Positions 1 to 6,873 of a stretch of DNA of 13,465 bases are shown one piece after another. Made by a program: the position numbers and the translations under genes. Source of the stretch: DUVY01 sp036562755. Lineage in GTDB: Bacteria; Bacillota; Clostridia; Christensenellales; DUVY01. Positions within the stretch are counted from its first letter, which is position 1. Each line of letters begins with the position of its first letter. The notes beneath the pieces were generated by a model. It did not search any database. It was not told the origin of the DNA and worked only from the letters and a program-made list of their open reading frames with translations. The stretch covers positions 1 through 13,465 of the forward strand of contig DATCJN010000061.1 of the NCBI GenBank assembly GCA_036562755.1, written 5' to 3'.

Positions 1-44
1 AAATAAAAATCCTTGTAAAATTATGCATAAAGACAAAAGACTTC

Positions 45-71
45 TAATATATAGTTTATCTATCATAAAAT
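45..71 (+). promoter_or_regulatory. Possible SigE-type promoter for yqfC-yqfD
   Basis: TAATATA at 45-51 fits the SigE -35 pattern KMATATW. CATAAAAT at 64-71 differs from the SigE -10 (CATACAAT) at one base. The spacer is 12 bases, shorter than the usual 14-15, which is the main weakness. A start near position 78 would leave a short leader holding the AAGG ribosome site. In Bacillus yqfC-yqfD belongs to the SigE regulon, and a sigE gene is present in this window. The region is very AT-rich, so a chance match is possible. Confidence 0.3.
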
Positions 72-77
72 AGATAA
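56..77. repeat. AT-rich inverted repeat upstream of yqfC
   Basis: TTATCTAT (56-63) and ATAGATAA (70-77) form a perfect 8-base dyad with a 6-base loop. It is not followed by a T run, so it does not look like a terminator. It overlaps the possible -10 element of yqfC and could be an operator or chance structure in AT-rich DNA. Confidence 0.3.
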
Positions 78-101
78 GTAAAACTTATTAAGGTCGATTT
101 T

Positions 102-362
102 ATGGATTTCATGTCCGAAATTTCCAAAGTTATAGATTTGCCCGCGGATATAATTATGCGCTATCGCTATACAGTTTTTGGCGGTCGCGCCGTATATGTC
201 GCGGGACAAAGGGGGCTTAAGGTTTTTAACAGCGAAATGGTCGAGCTAAAATTGGACAAAGAAATCTTAAAGGTAACGGGCGAGGATCTGATAATAAAAC
301 ATCTTAGCAATAATGATTGCGTCATCATAGGAAAGATTAATTCTGTCGATATAATCAAATAA
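102..362 (+). CDS. yqfC: Sporulation protein YqfC (YabP/YqfC family)
   Basis: Small protein of 86 residues, of the size usual for YqfC. It has the family layout: an N-terminal L-P-A-D stretch (residues 13-16), a glycine-containing beta strand (F-G-G-R, 26-29), and paired beta strands ending in I-I-G-K-I near the C-terminus. There is no signal peptide or membrane segment. The ATG at 102 has AAGG at 90-93; a second ATG at 111 is less well spaced. It lies 8 bases before yqfD, and the two are a conserved pair next to phoH in spore formers. In Bacillus the gene is transcribed by SigE in the mother cell; its biochemical role is not known. The identity rests on both sequence pattern and context. Confidence 0.85.
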   Translation: MDFMSEISKVIDLPADIIMRYRYTVFGGRAVYVAGQRGLKVFNSEMVELKLDKEILKVTGEDLIIKHLSNNDCVIIGKINSVDIIK

Positions 363-370
363 GGCAAAGA

Positions 371-1549
371 ATGTTTAGAAAAATCCGGGATTATATTTTT
401 GGAAAAAACAAAATAGAGATAACAGGGCTTAATATCGACCGCTTATTGAATACTTTGGCGGCGTCAGGCGTTATTATGACCGAGGTTCGCCGAGTTTCCC
501 ACAGAGTAGTAACCTTTTGCGTCAGCGACAAGAGGCTAAAAAGGTTAATTAGCGTCGCGAGTCCGCTAGGGTATAATATCAATATACTGTCAAAACATAG
601 CCTGAAAAACAGCCTTGTTAATATATGGAAAACCCGTCCCGGAATAATATTCGGTTTAATAATTGCTGTCGCCGTCGTCGCAATTTTTAATATGTTTGTT
701 TGGGACATAAAAATTAACGGCAACGACCAGATTCAAGACAAAGCCGTTTTGCAAGCGCTGGAAAATTTAGGGGTAAAAAAGGGCGTATTGATTGATGAAA
801 TAGACAGAAAACAGCTTGCTCAAAGTCTAACAGCCCAGTTGGAAGAGGCAAGCTTAATAAGCGTAGAAATAAAAGGCATAACCTTAATTATAAATATCAA
901 AGAACGCATACCAAAACCCGAAGAGGATAAAGAAAAAACCTCGGACGAAATTATAAGCGCATACGACTGCGTGATTACAAAAATAGCGGTTCTTAACGGC
1001 ACTCCTCAAGTCAAGATAGGCGATGTGGTAAAAAAGGGCGAAGTGCTGGCGGCGGCCTTTGAAGAATATTACGAGGGCAGCCAAAAGCAAAAAAAATACA
1101 TTCGCGCCGAAGGCGAGTTTTGGGGCAAGGTCTGGTTTACGCACACCAGGTTTTATGCTGCCGACGGCGTGGAATATGTTAGAACGGGTAATAAAAAGAC
1201 CAAGTTTAGTTGGGAGCTTTTTGGGATAAAAAATTTAAAAAATTATCAGCCAAAATATAATTTTTACGAAACCCGAAGTTCGCAACAAAGCATAAACTTT
1301 TTGCTTCCGATAAAAATTAATAAAACAGTCTATTACGAGCTAAAACCGCGACTAGTGAGGCTGACGCCCGAGCAAGCCCAAGAATTTTACGGCCGTGAGA
1401 TTTTGGAAGAAGCGCGCCTAAAGATTCCCCAAGATGCCGTAATTTTGAACAGCTTTATAAAAACAAGCGAAGAAAACGGCCTTATCAGGCTGGACGCTGT
1501 TATAGAGACCGAATTAAAAATCGGAACAAGGCAAAAATTAAGTTCGTAA
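371..1549 (+). CDS. yqfD: Sporulation protein YqfD
   Basis: 392 residues, close to the usual YqfD length of about 400. A cytoplasmic N-terminal domain of about 88 residues is followed by one membrane span (about 91-110, G-I-I-F-G-L-I-I-A-V and on). After it comes a POTRA-like stretch beginning I-K-I-N-G-N (113-118), then the family hallmark N-G-T-P-x-V-K-x-G-D-x-V-K-K-G-E (209-224) of a barrel-sandwich-like fold. The ATG at 371 has a ribosome site AAGG at 361-364 that overlaps the yqfC stop codon, which suggests translational coupling. YqfD is needed for efficient sporulation in Bacillus, and the gene is normally paired with yqfC and followed by phoH, as here. Its molecular function is not established. 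Confidence 0.9.
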   Translation: MFRKIRDYIFGKNKIEITGLNIDRLLNTLAASGVIMTEVRRVSHRVVTFCVSDKRLKRLISVASPLGYNINILSKHSLKNSLVNIWKTRPGIIFGLIIAVAVVAIFNMFVWDIKINGNDQIQDKAVLQALENLGVKKGVLIDEIDRKQLAQSLTAQLEEASLISVEIKGITLIINIKERIPKPEEDKEKTSDEIISAYDCVITKIAVLNGTPQVKIGDVVKKGEVLAAAFEEYYEGSQKQKKYIRAEGEFWGKVWFTHTRFYAADGVEYVRTGNKKTKFSWELFGIKNLKNYQPKYNFYETRSSQQSINFLLPIKINKTVYYELKPRLVRLTPEQAQEFYGREILEEARLKIPQDAVILNSFIKTSEENGLIRLDAVIETELKIGTRQKLSS

Positions 1550-1572
1550 AGAATTATTTAATATGGTATAAT
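1543..1572 (+). promoter_or_regulatory. Possible extended -10 promoter for phoH
   Basis: A perfect TATAAT at 1567-1572 is preceded by TGG at 1564-1566, giving the extended TGnTATAAT form. A weak -35 (TTCGTA, 1543-1548) sits 18 bases upstream. Extended -10 promoters tolerate a poor -35. It would let phoH and the genes after it be expressed in growing cells, separately from yqfC-yqfD. Confidence 0.45.
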
Positions 1573-1603
1573 AAAAAAATAATTAAACAGATAGGAGAAG
1601 TAC

Positions 1604-2590
1604 TTGGTAGAATTAATCAATCTCAGCTCTGACAAAATGCTTCGGTTATTCGGAGCTTATGACGAAAACATCAAGTTAATATGCGAAAGTTACGGGGTGT
1701 TAATAAAGCCCAGAGAAAATTTTATAGAAATATCAGGCTCTGAAGAGGGGGTAGAGCAAGCCAAAAAATTAATGGACAAGCTGTGCGAGCTGCTTGATAA
1801 AGGCCAGGAAATAAGCAAAGAAAAAGTCATGGCAGGAATAGATTTAGCAAGACTTGACAGACTAGACGAAATAGTTTCCATAAATTCCGAGATAATAGCC
1901 GTAACGTCCAAGGGCAGACCTATAAAGTGCAAAACACTAGGTCAAAAAGAATATGTCGAGGCGATTAAGAAAAACACAATAGTCTTTGGCATAGGCCCCG
2001 CGGGCACGGGCAAGACCTATCTTGCGGTGGCTTTGGCGGCTGCGGCGTATAAAAAACGCGAAGTAGAAAAAATTATTTTAACGCGCCCTGCTATTGAAGC
2101 GGGCGAAAAGCTGGGATTTCTGCCCGGCGATTTGCAAACCAAAGTCGATCCGTATTTAAGGCCGTTATACGATGCCCTGCAAGAAATGTTCGGAATGGAC
2201 AATTATCTAAAGCTTTTGGAGCGCGGAATAATAGAAGTCGCGCCTTTGGCGTATATGCGCGGCAGGACGTTATCTAACGCGTTTATAATCTTAGACGAAG
2301 CTCAAAATACTACGATTCTGCAGATGAAGATGTTTTTAACTAGACTTGGCCACGACAGCAAAGTAGTCGTTACGGGCGATACCACTCAGACAGACTTGCC
2401 CAGCGGAACCAAAAGCGGCTTATATCACGCCACAAAAATCTTGACAGGCATTAAAGGAATAGCTACAATAACGCTATCGTCAAAAGATATAGTGCGCAAT
2501 CCTTTGGTGCGCAACATTATAGCCGCGTATGATAATGACGACAAAATCCAAGGTAACAACGATGATAGAACCAAGACAGATAGACAATAA
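1604..2590 (+). CDS. phoH: PhoH-family ATPase (YbeZ/PhoL type)
   Basis: 328 residues, a normal length for the PhoH-like family. An N-terminal nucleic-acid-binding-like domain (about 1-60) precedes a P-loop NTPase core related to superfamily 1 helicases. Walker A is G-P-A-G-T-G-K-T at 131-138, Walker B is I-I-L-D-E-A-Q-N at 228-235, and the sensor-like motif T-G-D-T-T-Q-T-D-L-P is at 257-266. The start is TTG at 1604, supported by AGGAG at 1593-1597 with a 6-base spacer; no ATG fits as well. The gene's 3' end overlaps the downstream HD-domain gene. PhoH proteins are RNA-linked ATPases, often encoded beside the RNase YbeY, which is two genes downstream here. The exact substrate is unknown. Confidence 0.95.
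   Translation: MVELINLSSDKMLRLFGAYDENIKLICESYGVLIKPRENFIEISGSEEGVEQAKKLMDKLCELLDKGQEISKEKVMAGIDLARLDRLDEIVSINSEIIAVTSKGRPIKCKTLGQKEYVEAIKKNTIVFGIGPAGTGKTYLAVALAAAAYKKREVEKIILTRPAIEAGEKLGFLPGDLQTKVDPYLRPLYDALQEMFGMDNYLKLLERGIIEVAPLAYMRGRTLSNAFIILDEAQNTTILQMKMFLTRLGHDSKVVVTGDTTQTDLPSGTKSGLYHATKILTGIKGIATITLSSKDIVRNPLVRNIIAAYDNDDKIQGNNDDRTKTDRQ
2550..2554 (+). promoter_or_regulatory. Ribosome site that sets the pgpH start
   Basis: AAGGT at 2550-2554 lies 7 bases before the ATG at 2562, inside the 3' end of phoH. It favours that start over the ATGs at 2529 and 2535, which have no such site. Confidence 0.6.
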
Positions 2591-3989
2591 AAAAATAATC
2601 TTCGCTAATTTTATTATAATTTTTGCGAGCGTTATATTTTTATTAGCGATAGACGTATTAAGATTTAATATAATTGACGGAAGGACATTGCAGGACACCA
2701 TTCTTCCGCTTGCGGCATTGTTATTGGTTTTTACTCTTTGCTTTTGTATTATATTGTTTTCGTTAAAGTATCTTGACTCAAAAAGTTATAACACCAAGAT
2801 GTTTGGCGTAATTTGTTTGGTAATAGCGATAAATTACGCCGTTTGCGTTTTATTGGAGAAATTAAGCCCTTACGCTATGCCCATAACTTTGACGGTGCTG
2901 CTTTTGAGCGTGTTTACCAATACCAAAATAGCTTTTTTGGGCAACGTATTTGGCGTTTTAATGCTGTATATAACCATTGTTACAATGGCAATATCGGCCG
3001 GACAGGCAATGCCCAATTTTTTGCTGCCCATTGTAATCTTTGCAATAACCGCGGGCACCGTTTTGTCAATGGTTATAAACTCTGACAACAGAAGACTTAC
3101 ATATGTATTGCGCGGAATAGGAGTCAATCTTATCAGCCTGCCTATTATTTTATTGTACCAAGGCGTCATGGCGCCCAAATCTTTTGCCGACATATTCCCT
3201 AAACTGCCTTACGCGGCAATCATGATAATAGGCACTGTGTTAATCGCGTTTATGCTTCAGCCCATAATAGAGGCGCTGTTTAACATTAATTCTAATTTTA
3301 GATATATGGAGCTTTGCGACCACCACAGGCCGCTGCTGTTAAAATTGGCAAAATATGCCCCCGGCACTTTTAACCATTCGTTGACGGTGGCTAACCTAGC
3401 CGAAACTTGCGCCAGAGCCATCAACGAGAATACTTATTTTGCCCGCGCAGCCGCATATTATCACGACGTGGGCAAGCTAAATAACACAAGATTTTTCAAA
3501 GAAAACCAATTCAGCGACGAAAACCCGCACGACGGACTAACGCCCGAGGTATCTTGCGACATAATCAAAAAGCACGCCTCCCAAGGCAAACAGATTTGCG
3601 CCGAATACGGAATTCCGCAAGAGATAGCCGATATTACCGCCGAACATCACGGCACAATGCCCATCTTATATTTTTATAACAAGGCCAAGGAAATGACGGA
3701 CAGAGAAATCAATATTAAAGAATATTGTTACGCAGGGCCTATTCCTTCGTCCAAAGTAGCGGCAATAATAATGATATGCGACGCGGCGGAAGCCACCGTG
3801 CGCGCGATGAAAGAGCATACATACGAAAAAATCGAAAAAATTGTTAAAGATATAATTGACCAAAGGTTAAAATACGGCCAATTTGATAATTGCGATATAA
3901 CATTAAAAGAGCTTGCCATTATCAAAAACACCATAGTCGACGCCTTCGGCGGTCTATATCACGAAAGAATCCAATATCCCGAGTCATAA
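2562..3989 (+). CDS. pgpH: 7TM-HD membrane phosphodiesterase, PgpH/YqfF-like, short form
   Basis: 475 residues from the ATG at 2562. One hydrophobic span (about 11-31) and a short loop are followed by seven more spans up to about residue 240, then a cytoplasmic HD domain. Metal-site residues visible are H272 (F-N-H-S), H301-D302 (Y-Y-H-D-V-G-K), H338, H362-H363 (A-E-H-H-G) and D407 (I-C-D-A-A). Known PgpH proteins hydrolyse cyclic di-AMP and are about 700 residues long, with a large extracellular domain between the first span and the other seven. Here that gap is only about 20 residues, so the sensor ectodomain is missing. The gene overlaps phoH by 29 bases and ends 2 bases before ybeY, which points to one transcript. 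The c-di-AMP activity is inferred from family and gene order. Confidence 0.88.
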   Translation: MIEPRQIDNKKIIFANFIIIFASVIFLLAIDVLRFNIIDGRTLQDTILPLAALLLVFTLCFCIILFSLKYLDSKSYNTKMFGVICLVIAINYAVCVLLEKLSPYAMPITLTVLLLSVFTNTKIAFLGNVFGVLMLYITIVTMAISAGQAMPNFLLPIVIFAITAGTVLSMVINSDNRRLTYVLRGIGVNLISLPIILLYQGVMAPKSFADIFPKLPYAAIMIIGTVLIAFMLQPIIEALFNINSNFRYMELCDHHRPLLLKLAKYAPGTFNHSLTVANLAETCARAINENTYFARAAAYYHDVGKLNNTRFFKENQFSDENPHDGLTPEVSCDIIKKHASQGKQICAEYGIPQEIADITAEHHGTMPILYFYNKAKEMTDREINIKEYCYAGPIPSSKVAAIIMICDAAEATVRAMKEHTYEKIEKIVKDIIDQRLKYGQFDNCDITLKELAIIKNTIVDAFGGLYHERIQYPES

Positions 3990-3991
3990 TT

Positions 3992-4459
3992 ATGAAAATC
4001 ATATCAGAAAGAAGAGTTAATTCAATTTTTAAAAAAATATTTAAAACAGCTCTAAAGATTTTAGGTCAACCCCGCTATCTGTCGTTGGGGCTTAACTTTA
4101 TGAATAAAGACGAAATTAGAGAGCTCAATAAGACTACCCGCTCAATTGATAAGCCTACCGATGTTTTAAGTTATCCTAACCTAAACTTAATCGCGGGCGA
4201 GATAGCGGACAAAAAGGTTTTCACTTCGGAATACGACCGCACAATGCGCCGGCTGTTTTTGGGAGAAATCGTAATTTGCGAAGAAATTGCCGCAGAACAG
4301 GCAAGAGAATACGGTCATTCTTATAAGCGTGAGTTGGGATTTTTGTTCTTGCACGGTCTTTTGCATCTGCTAGGCTACGACCATGAACACCCCGAAGATG
4401 AAAAGGTTATGAAAGAACTGCAGGATAAAATTTTATCTATAGTTAAATTGGAAAGATAG
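3992..4459 (+). CDS. ybeY: Endoribonuclease YbeY (rRNA maturation factor)
   Basis: 155 residues, the typical family size. The zinc-binding motif H-x3-H-x5-H is intact in H-G-L-L-H-L-L-G-Y-D-H, with H121, H125 and H131. The conserved stretches T-D-V-L-S-Y-P (56-62) and L-G-E-I-V-I-C (90-96) are also present. YbeY is a metal-dependent single-strand RNase involved in 16S rRNA 3'-end maturation and ribosome quality control. The ATG at 3992 comes 2 bases after the stop of the HD-domain gene, and no strong ribosome site is visible, so translation is probably coupled. An earlier in-frame start at 3890 would overlap the upstream gene by 100 bases and adds residues the family lacks. The TAG stop directly abuts the stop of the opposing Sel1 gene. 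Confidence 0.95.
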   Translation: MKIISERRVNSIFKKIFKTALKILGQPRYLSLGLNFMNKDEIRELNKTTRSIDKPTDVLSYPNLNLIAGEIADKKVFTSEYDRTMRRLFLGEIVICEEIAAEQAREYGHSYKRELGFLFLHGLLHLLGYDHEHPEDEKVMKELQDKILSIVKLER

Positions 4460-5683
4460 TTATTTTGCGTCAAATTTTTTAGCGTCTTCTTTAGATCCTT
4501 GAGGCAGAAGTTGCTTTAACAGACTTAACGCTTCCGAATGCTTTTTAACGGCGGCTACGGTTATCCATTTTTTTGCGGCGTTTAGATCTACCGGCACGCC
4601 GTCGCCTTTTAGGTATCTTAACCCTAGCTGATATTGCGCCTCCACATTGCCGTTTTCCGCCGCCTTGATGTGAAAATGCACGGCCTTTTCTATGTTTTTA
4701 GTAACGCCTAATCCGTTTTCGTATAAATAAGAAAGTTTAAATTGAGCTAAAGAGTCTTTTTTCTTTGCGGCCTCGTAATACCACCGCGCCGCCTCGGCAT
4801 AGTTTCTTTCCACGCCTATGCCGTTTTGAAAGCAATAAGCGGCGTTGCACTGCGCTTGAATATGGTTTTTCTGCGCCGCCTTTATGAATAAATTTGCGGC
4901 GTTGACATAGTCTTGTTCTACGCCCTTGCCGAAGAAATAACAAAGCCCCAAGGCAAACTCCGCGTCGGCGTAACCGTTACGCGCTGCCTGAGTATACCAA
5001 TAGACCGCGCCCTTGTAATCCTGGTTGACTCCATGACCGTGCTCGTAACACTCGCCCAAAGCGAACTGCGCCTTAGGGTAGTTGCTTTGCGCGGCCTGGC
5101 AGTACCAATACGCCGCCTTTTTGTAGTCTTGTTCTACGCCGTGCCCTGTTTTGAAAAAATCGCCCAAATATGTTTGCGCTTCGGCGTGTCCATTTTGGGC
5201 GAGTTGGGCAAACCAATAAGCCGACATAGTCGGATCCAGGATGCTTGGCTCGTTGTTATAAAGCATGGCGAGCTTGTATTGGGCTTTTTCGTAGCCCTGG
5301 CGCGCGGACGGCTTATACCATTTTAACGCTTGTTGAACGTTCTTTTTTACGCCCAACCCGTATTCAAAAAAAATACCAAGTTCGTATTGAGCCAAAGCGT
5401 ATCCCGAAATCGCCGACAGTCTCAGCCATTCATACGCCTTTTGGTAGTTTTGGGAGATACCGTGCCCGTTTTTATAGCACATCCCCAGGCGGAATTGGGC
5501 TTTTTTATGATCCTTTTTTGCGGCCAAAGAATACCAATAAACAGCTTTCTGATAATCGCGCTTTACGCCGTCGCCGTTATAGTAACAATCGCCTAAAACG
5601 GCTTGGGAAGCCGCGTCGCCCTCAAAAGCCCTATCAAAAACCTTTTTTAGTTTTATGGAAATCTCTTCGCCGCGGTATAACAA
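4460..5683 (-). CDS. Sel1-like (TPR-related) repeat protein
   Basis: 407 residues made almost wholly of ten contiguous Sel1 repeats (residues 24-382), each 36 residues long except repeat 4, which has 35. The repeat pattern is A-x-A-Q-x-x-L-G-x-x-Y-x-x-G-x-G-V, then D-Y-x-K-A-x-x-W-Y-x-x-A-A. Repeat 4 has lost the G-x-G-V turn. A partial helix and a lysine-rich tail follow. No signal peptide or membrane span is seen, so it is probably cytoplasmic. Sel1 repeats form alpha-solenoid scaffolds for protein partners; the partner here is unknown. The start is TTG at 5683, with AAGGT upstream (5693-5697 on the forward strand); the nearby ATG is out of frame. It is transcribed against all its neighbours from its own promoter, and its codon use looks like theirs, so recent transfer is not evident. 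Confidence 0.9.
   Translation of the reverse strand: MLYRGEEISIKLKKVFDRAFEGDAASQAVLGDCYYNGDGVKRDYQKAVYWYSLAAKKDHKKAQFRLGMCYKNGHGISQNYQKAYEWLRLSAISGYALAQYELGIFFEYGLGVKKNVQQALKWYKPSARQGYEKAQYKLAMLYNNEPSILDPTMSAYWFAQLAQNGHAEAQTYLGDFFKTGHGVEQDYKKAAYWYCQAAQSNYPKAQFALGECYEHGHGVNQDYKGAVYWYTQAARNGYADAEFALGLCYFFGKGVEQDYVNAANLFIKAAQKNHIQAQCNAAYCFQNGIGVERNYAEAARWYYEAAKKKDSLAQFKLSYLYENGLGVTKNIEKAVHFHIKAAENGNVEAQYQLGLRYLKGDGVPVDLNAAKKWITVAAVKKHSEALSLLKQLLPQGSKEDAKKFDAK
4538..5614 (-). repeat. Ten tandem 108-base Sel1-coding units
   Basis: The stretch encodes ten successive 36-residue Sel1 repeats; the fourth is one codon shorter. The units are diverged at the DNA level and conserved mainly as protein, so this is an old coding repeat array and not a recent DNA amplification. 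Confidence 0.85.
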
Positions 5684-5719
5684 TTAACATTTACCTTGAA
5701 AATCTTATTGTATTATTTT

Positions 5720-5748
5720 ATTATATTAAAATTTATAGGCTTAATCAA
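5720..5748 (-). promoter_or_regulatory. SigA-type promoter of the Sel1 gene
   Basis: On the minus strand TTGATT (forward 5743-5748) and a perfect TATAAT (forward 5720-5725) are separated by exactly 17 bases. Transcription would start near 5713 and leave a leader of about 30 bases containing the AAGGT ribosome site. This is a good housekeeping promoter and indicates that the Sel1 gene is a single-gene unit. Confidence 0.65.
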
Positions 5749-5801
5749 TAACTAATTATAAAACTCCGTTTTTAGCTCATAGATTTTTTATTTTGGAAGA
5801 A

Positions 5802-5822
5802 ATTGCTTTGCGCGAAGGCAAT
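5802..5822. repeat. Hairpin between the divergent Sel1 and era promoters
   Basis: ATTGCTTT (5802-5809) pairs with AAGGCAAT (5815-5822), 8 pairs including one G-U, around a GCGCG loop. Neither side has a T run, so it is not a terminator. It lies in the 236-base spacer 5684-5919, which otherwise holds only two promoters and no credible small gene. Its role is unknown; an operator dyad or a remnant of lost genes are both possible. Confidence 0.3.
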
Positions 5823-5852
5823 ATAAATCATAGACATAAAAATGTTATTCTG

Positions 5853-5882
5853 TTAAAATATCAAAAAATTATTGATTATAAT
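5853..5882 (+). promoter_or_regulatory. Possible promoter for era
   Basis: A perfect TATAAT lies at 5877-5882, with a weak -35 (TTAAAA, 5853-5858) 18 bases upstream. It is the best candidate to drive era, which cannot share a transcript with the inverted Sel1 gene. The AT-rich setting lowers confidence. Confidence 0.45.
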
Positions 5883-5919
5883 ATTATAAAAAAATATTTT
5901 TAGGTGAAGCAATATAAAT

Positions 5920-6789
5920 ATGAAATCAGGATTCGTAGCCATTTTAGGCAGACCTAATGTAGGCAAGTCAAGCCTTTTAAACGCTATTTTGGGCACAAAG
6001 GTTACAATTGTAACGCCCAAACCTCAAACCACGAGAAGAAGAATTACCGGAATATATACCCAAGACGACACTCAAATAGTATTTACCGACACCCCGGGCG
6101 TTTTTAAATATAGAAACACTTTGGGCGAATATATGATGAAAGAGGTAAAGGCCGCCTCAATCGATACCGACATTTTATTGTTGGTCTTTGACGCTACGGA
6201 CGGATTAACTCTTACCGATAAAGAATTAATTGAGCAGTATCGAGGCGAAACGATCATCGCGGCTATTAACAAAATAGACATAGCCAAACCTGATCAAGTC
6301 TTGCCTTTTATTGATAAATTAAGACAATACGAGCATATTAAAGAAATAGTGCCCGTAAGCGCGAAAAGCGGCAAGAACATAGACACTTTAATAGATGTCC
6401 TTAAAAAATACCTAAAAGACGACGTATTCTTTTACCCTAAGGATCAAATCACCGACCAATCCTTAACAGAGCGCATATCCGAGACCATAAGAGAAAAGGC
6501 AATGTATTATTTACAAGAAGAAATTCCTCACGGAGTAGCCGTAGATATCGAAAGATTTTCGGACGGCAATATTGTCGAAATAGACGCGCTCATCATTTGC
6601 GAAAAAGAAAACCACAAGGCCATAATAATAGGTTCCAAAGGCTCTATGCTGAAAAAGATAGGCTCAACCGCTCGCGAAGAATTAGAATTTATCCTGGGGA
6701 AAAAGGTTTTCTTGACCTTGTATGTAAAAGTTGTCAAGGACTGGCGCAAGAAAAAAGGCGTTTTGCACGACCTTGGCTTTTATGGATAA
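5920..6789 (+). CDS. era: GTPase Era
   Basis: 289 residues, close to the usual 295-300. All GTPase motifs are present: G1 G-R-P-N-V-G-K-S (10-17), the G2 region P-Q-T-T-R (35-39), G3 D-T-P-G (57-60), G4 N-K-I-D (117-120) and G5 S-A-K (147-149). The C-terminal KH domain carries the R-E-K-A-M-Y-Y-L-Q-E-E-I-P-H entry stretch and the RNA-binding loop G-S-K-G (238-241). Era binds the 3' end of 16S rRNA and helps assemble the 30S subunit. The ATG at 5920 has AGGTGA at 5902-5907, a rather long 12-base spacing. In many Firmicutes era follows ybeY-dgkA-cdd; here an inverted Sel1 gene takes the place of the last two. Functionally it matches the nearby phoH and ybeY. Confidence 0.97.
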   Translation: MKSGFVAILGRPNVGKSSLLNAILGTKVTIVTPKPQTTRRRITGIYTQDDTQIVFTDTPGVFKYRNTLGEYMMKEVKAASIDTDILLLVFDATDGLTLTDKELIEQYRGETIIAAINKIDIAKPDQVLPFIDKLRQYEHIKEIVPVSAKSGKNIDTLIDVLKKYLKDDVFFYPKDQITDQSLTERISETIREKAMYYLQEEIPHGVAVDIERFSDGNIVEIDALIICEKENHKAIIIGSKGSMLKKIGSTAREELEFILGKKVFLTLYVKVVKDWRKKKGVLHDLGFYG

Positions 6790-6849
6790 AACTCTTAAAA
6801 ACCACTATTAAAGGTCATTTTTGTCCAAAATTATCGGCTTTTTTTGCCT

Positions 6850-6855
6850 TATAAT
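6850..6855 (+). promoter_or_regulatory. TATAAT box upstream of ftsQ
   Basis: A perfect TATAAT at 6850-6855 in the 84-base gap between era and ftsQ. No acceptable -35 is found 16-18 bases upstream and there is no TGn extension. The gap has no terminator, so ftsQ may instead be read through from era. Confidence 0.25.
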
Positions 6856-6873
6856 TTCTAACGGGGTGAAATT

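Noticed and set aside
3890..3991. Longer YbeY from an ATG inside the HD-domain gene
   Set aside because: The extra residues are out-of-frame reading of the HD-domain gene; the family start fits 3992.
4538..5614. Periodic 108-base repeats as a possible CRISPR or satellite
   Set aside because: The period equals 36 codons, the frame is open throughout and the protein matches the Sel1 pattern; there are no short identical repeats with unique spacers.
4913..5751. Overlapping plus-strand open frames of 137, 168 and 88 codons
   Set aside because: They lie antisense to the Sel1 gene, have no ribosome sites, and their length comes from the codon pattern of the Sel1 repeats.
6790..6873. Terminator between era and ftsQ
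   Set aside because: The T run at 6839-6845 is not preceded by a stable GC-containing stem.
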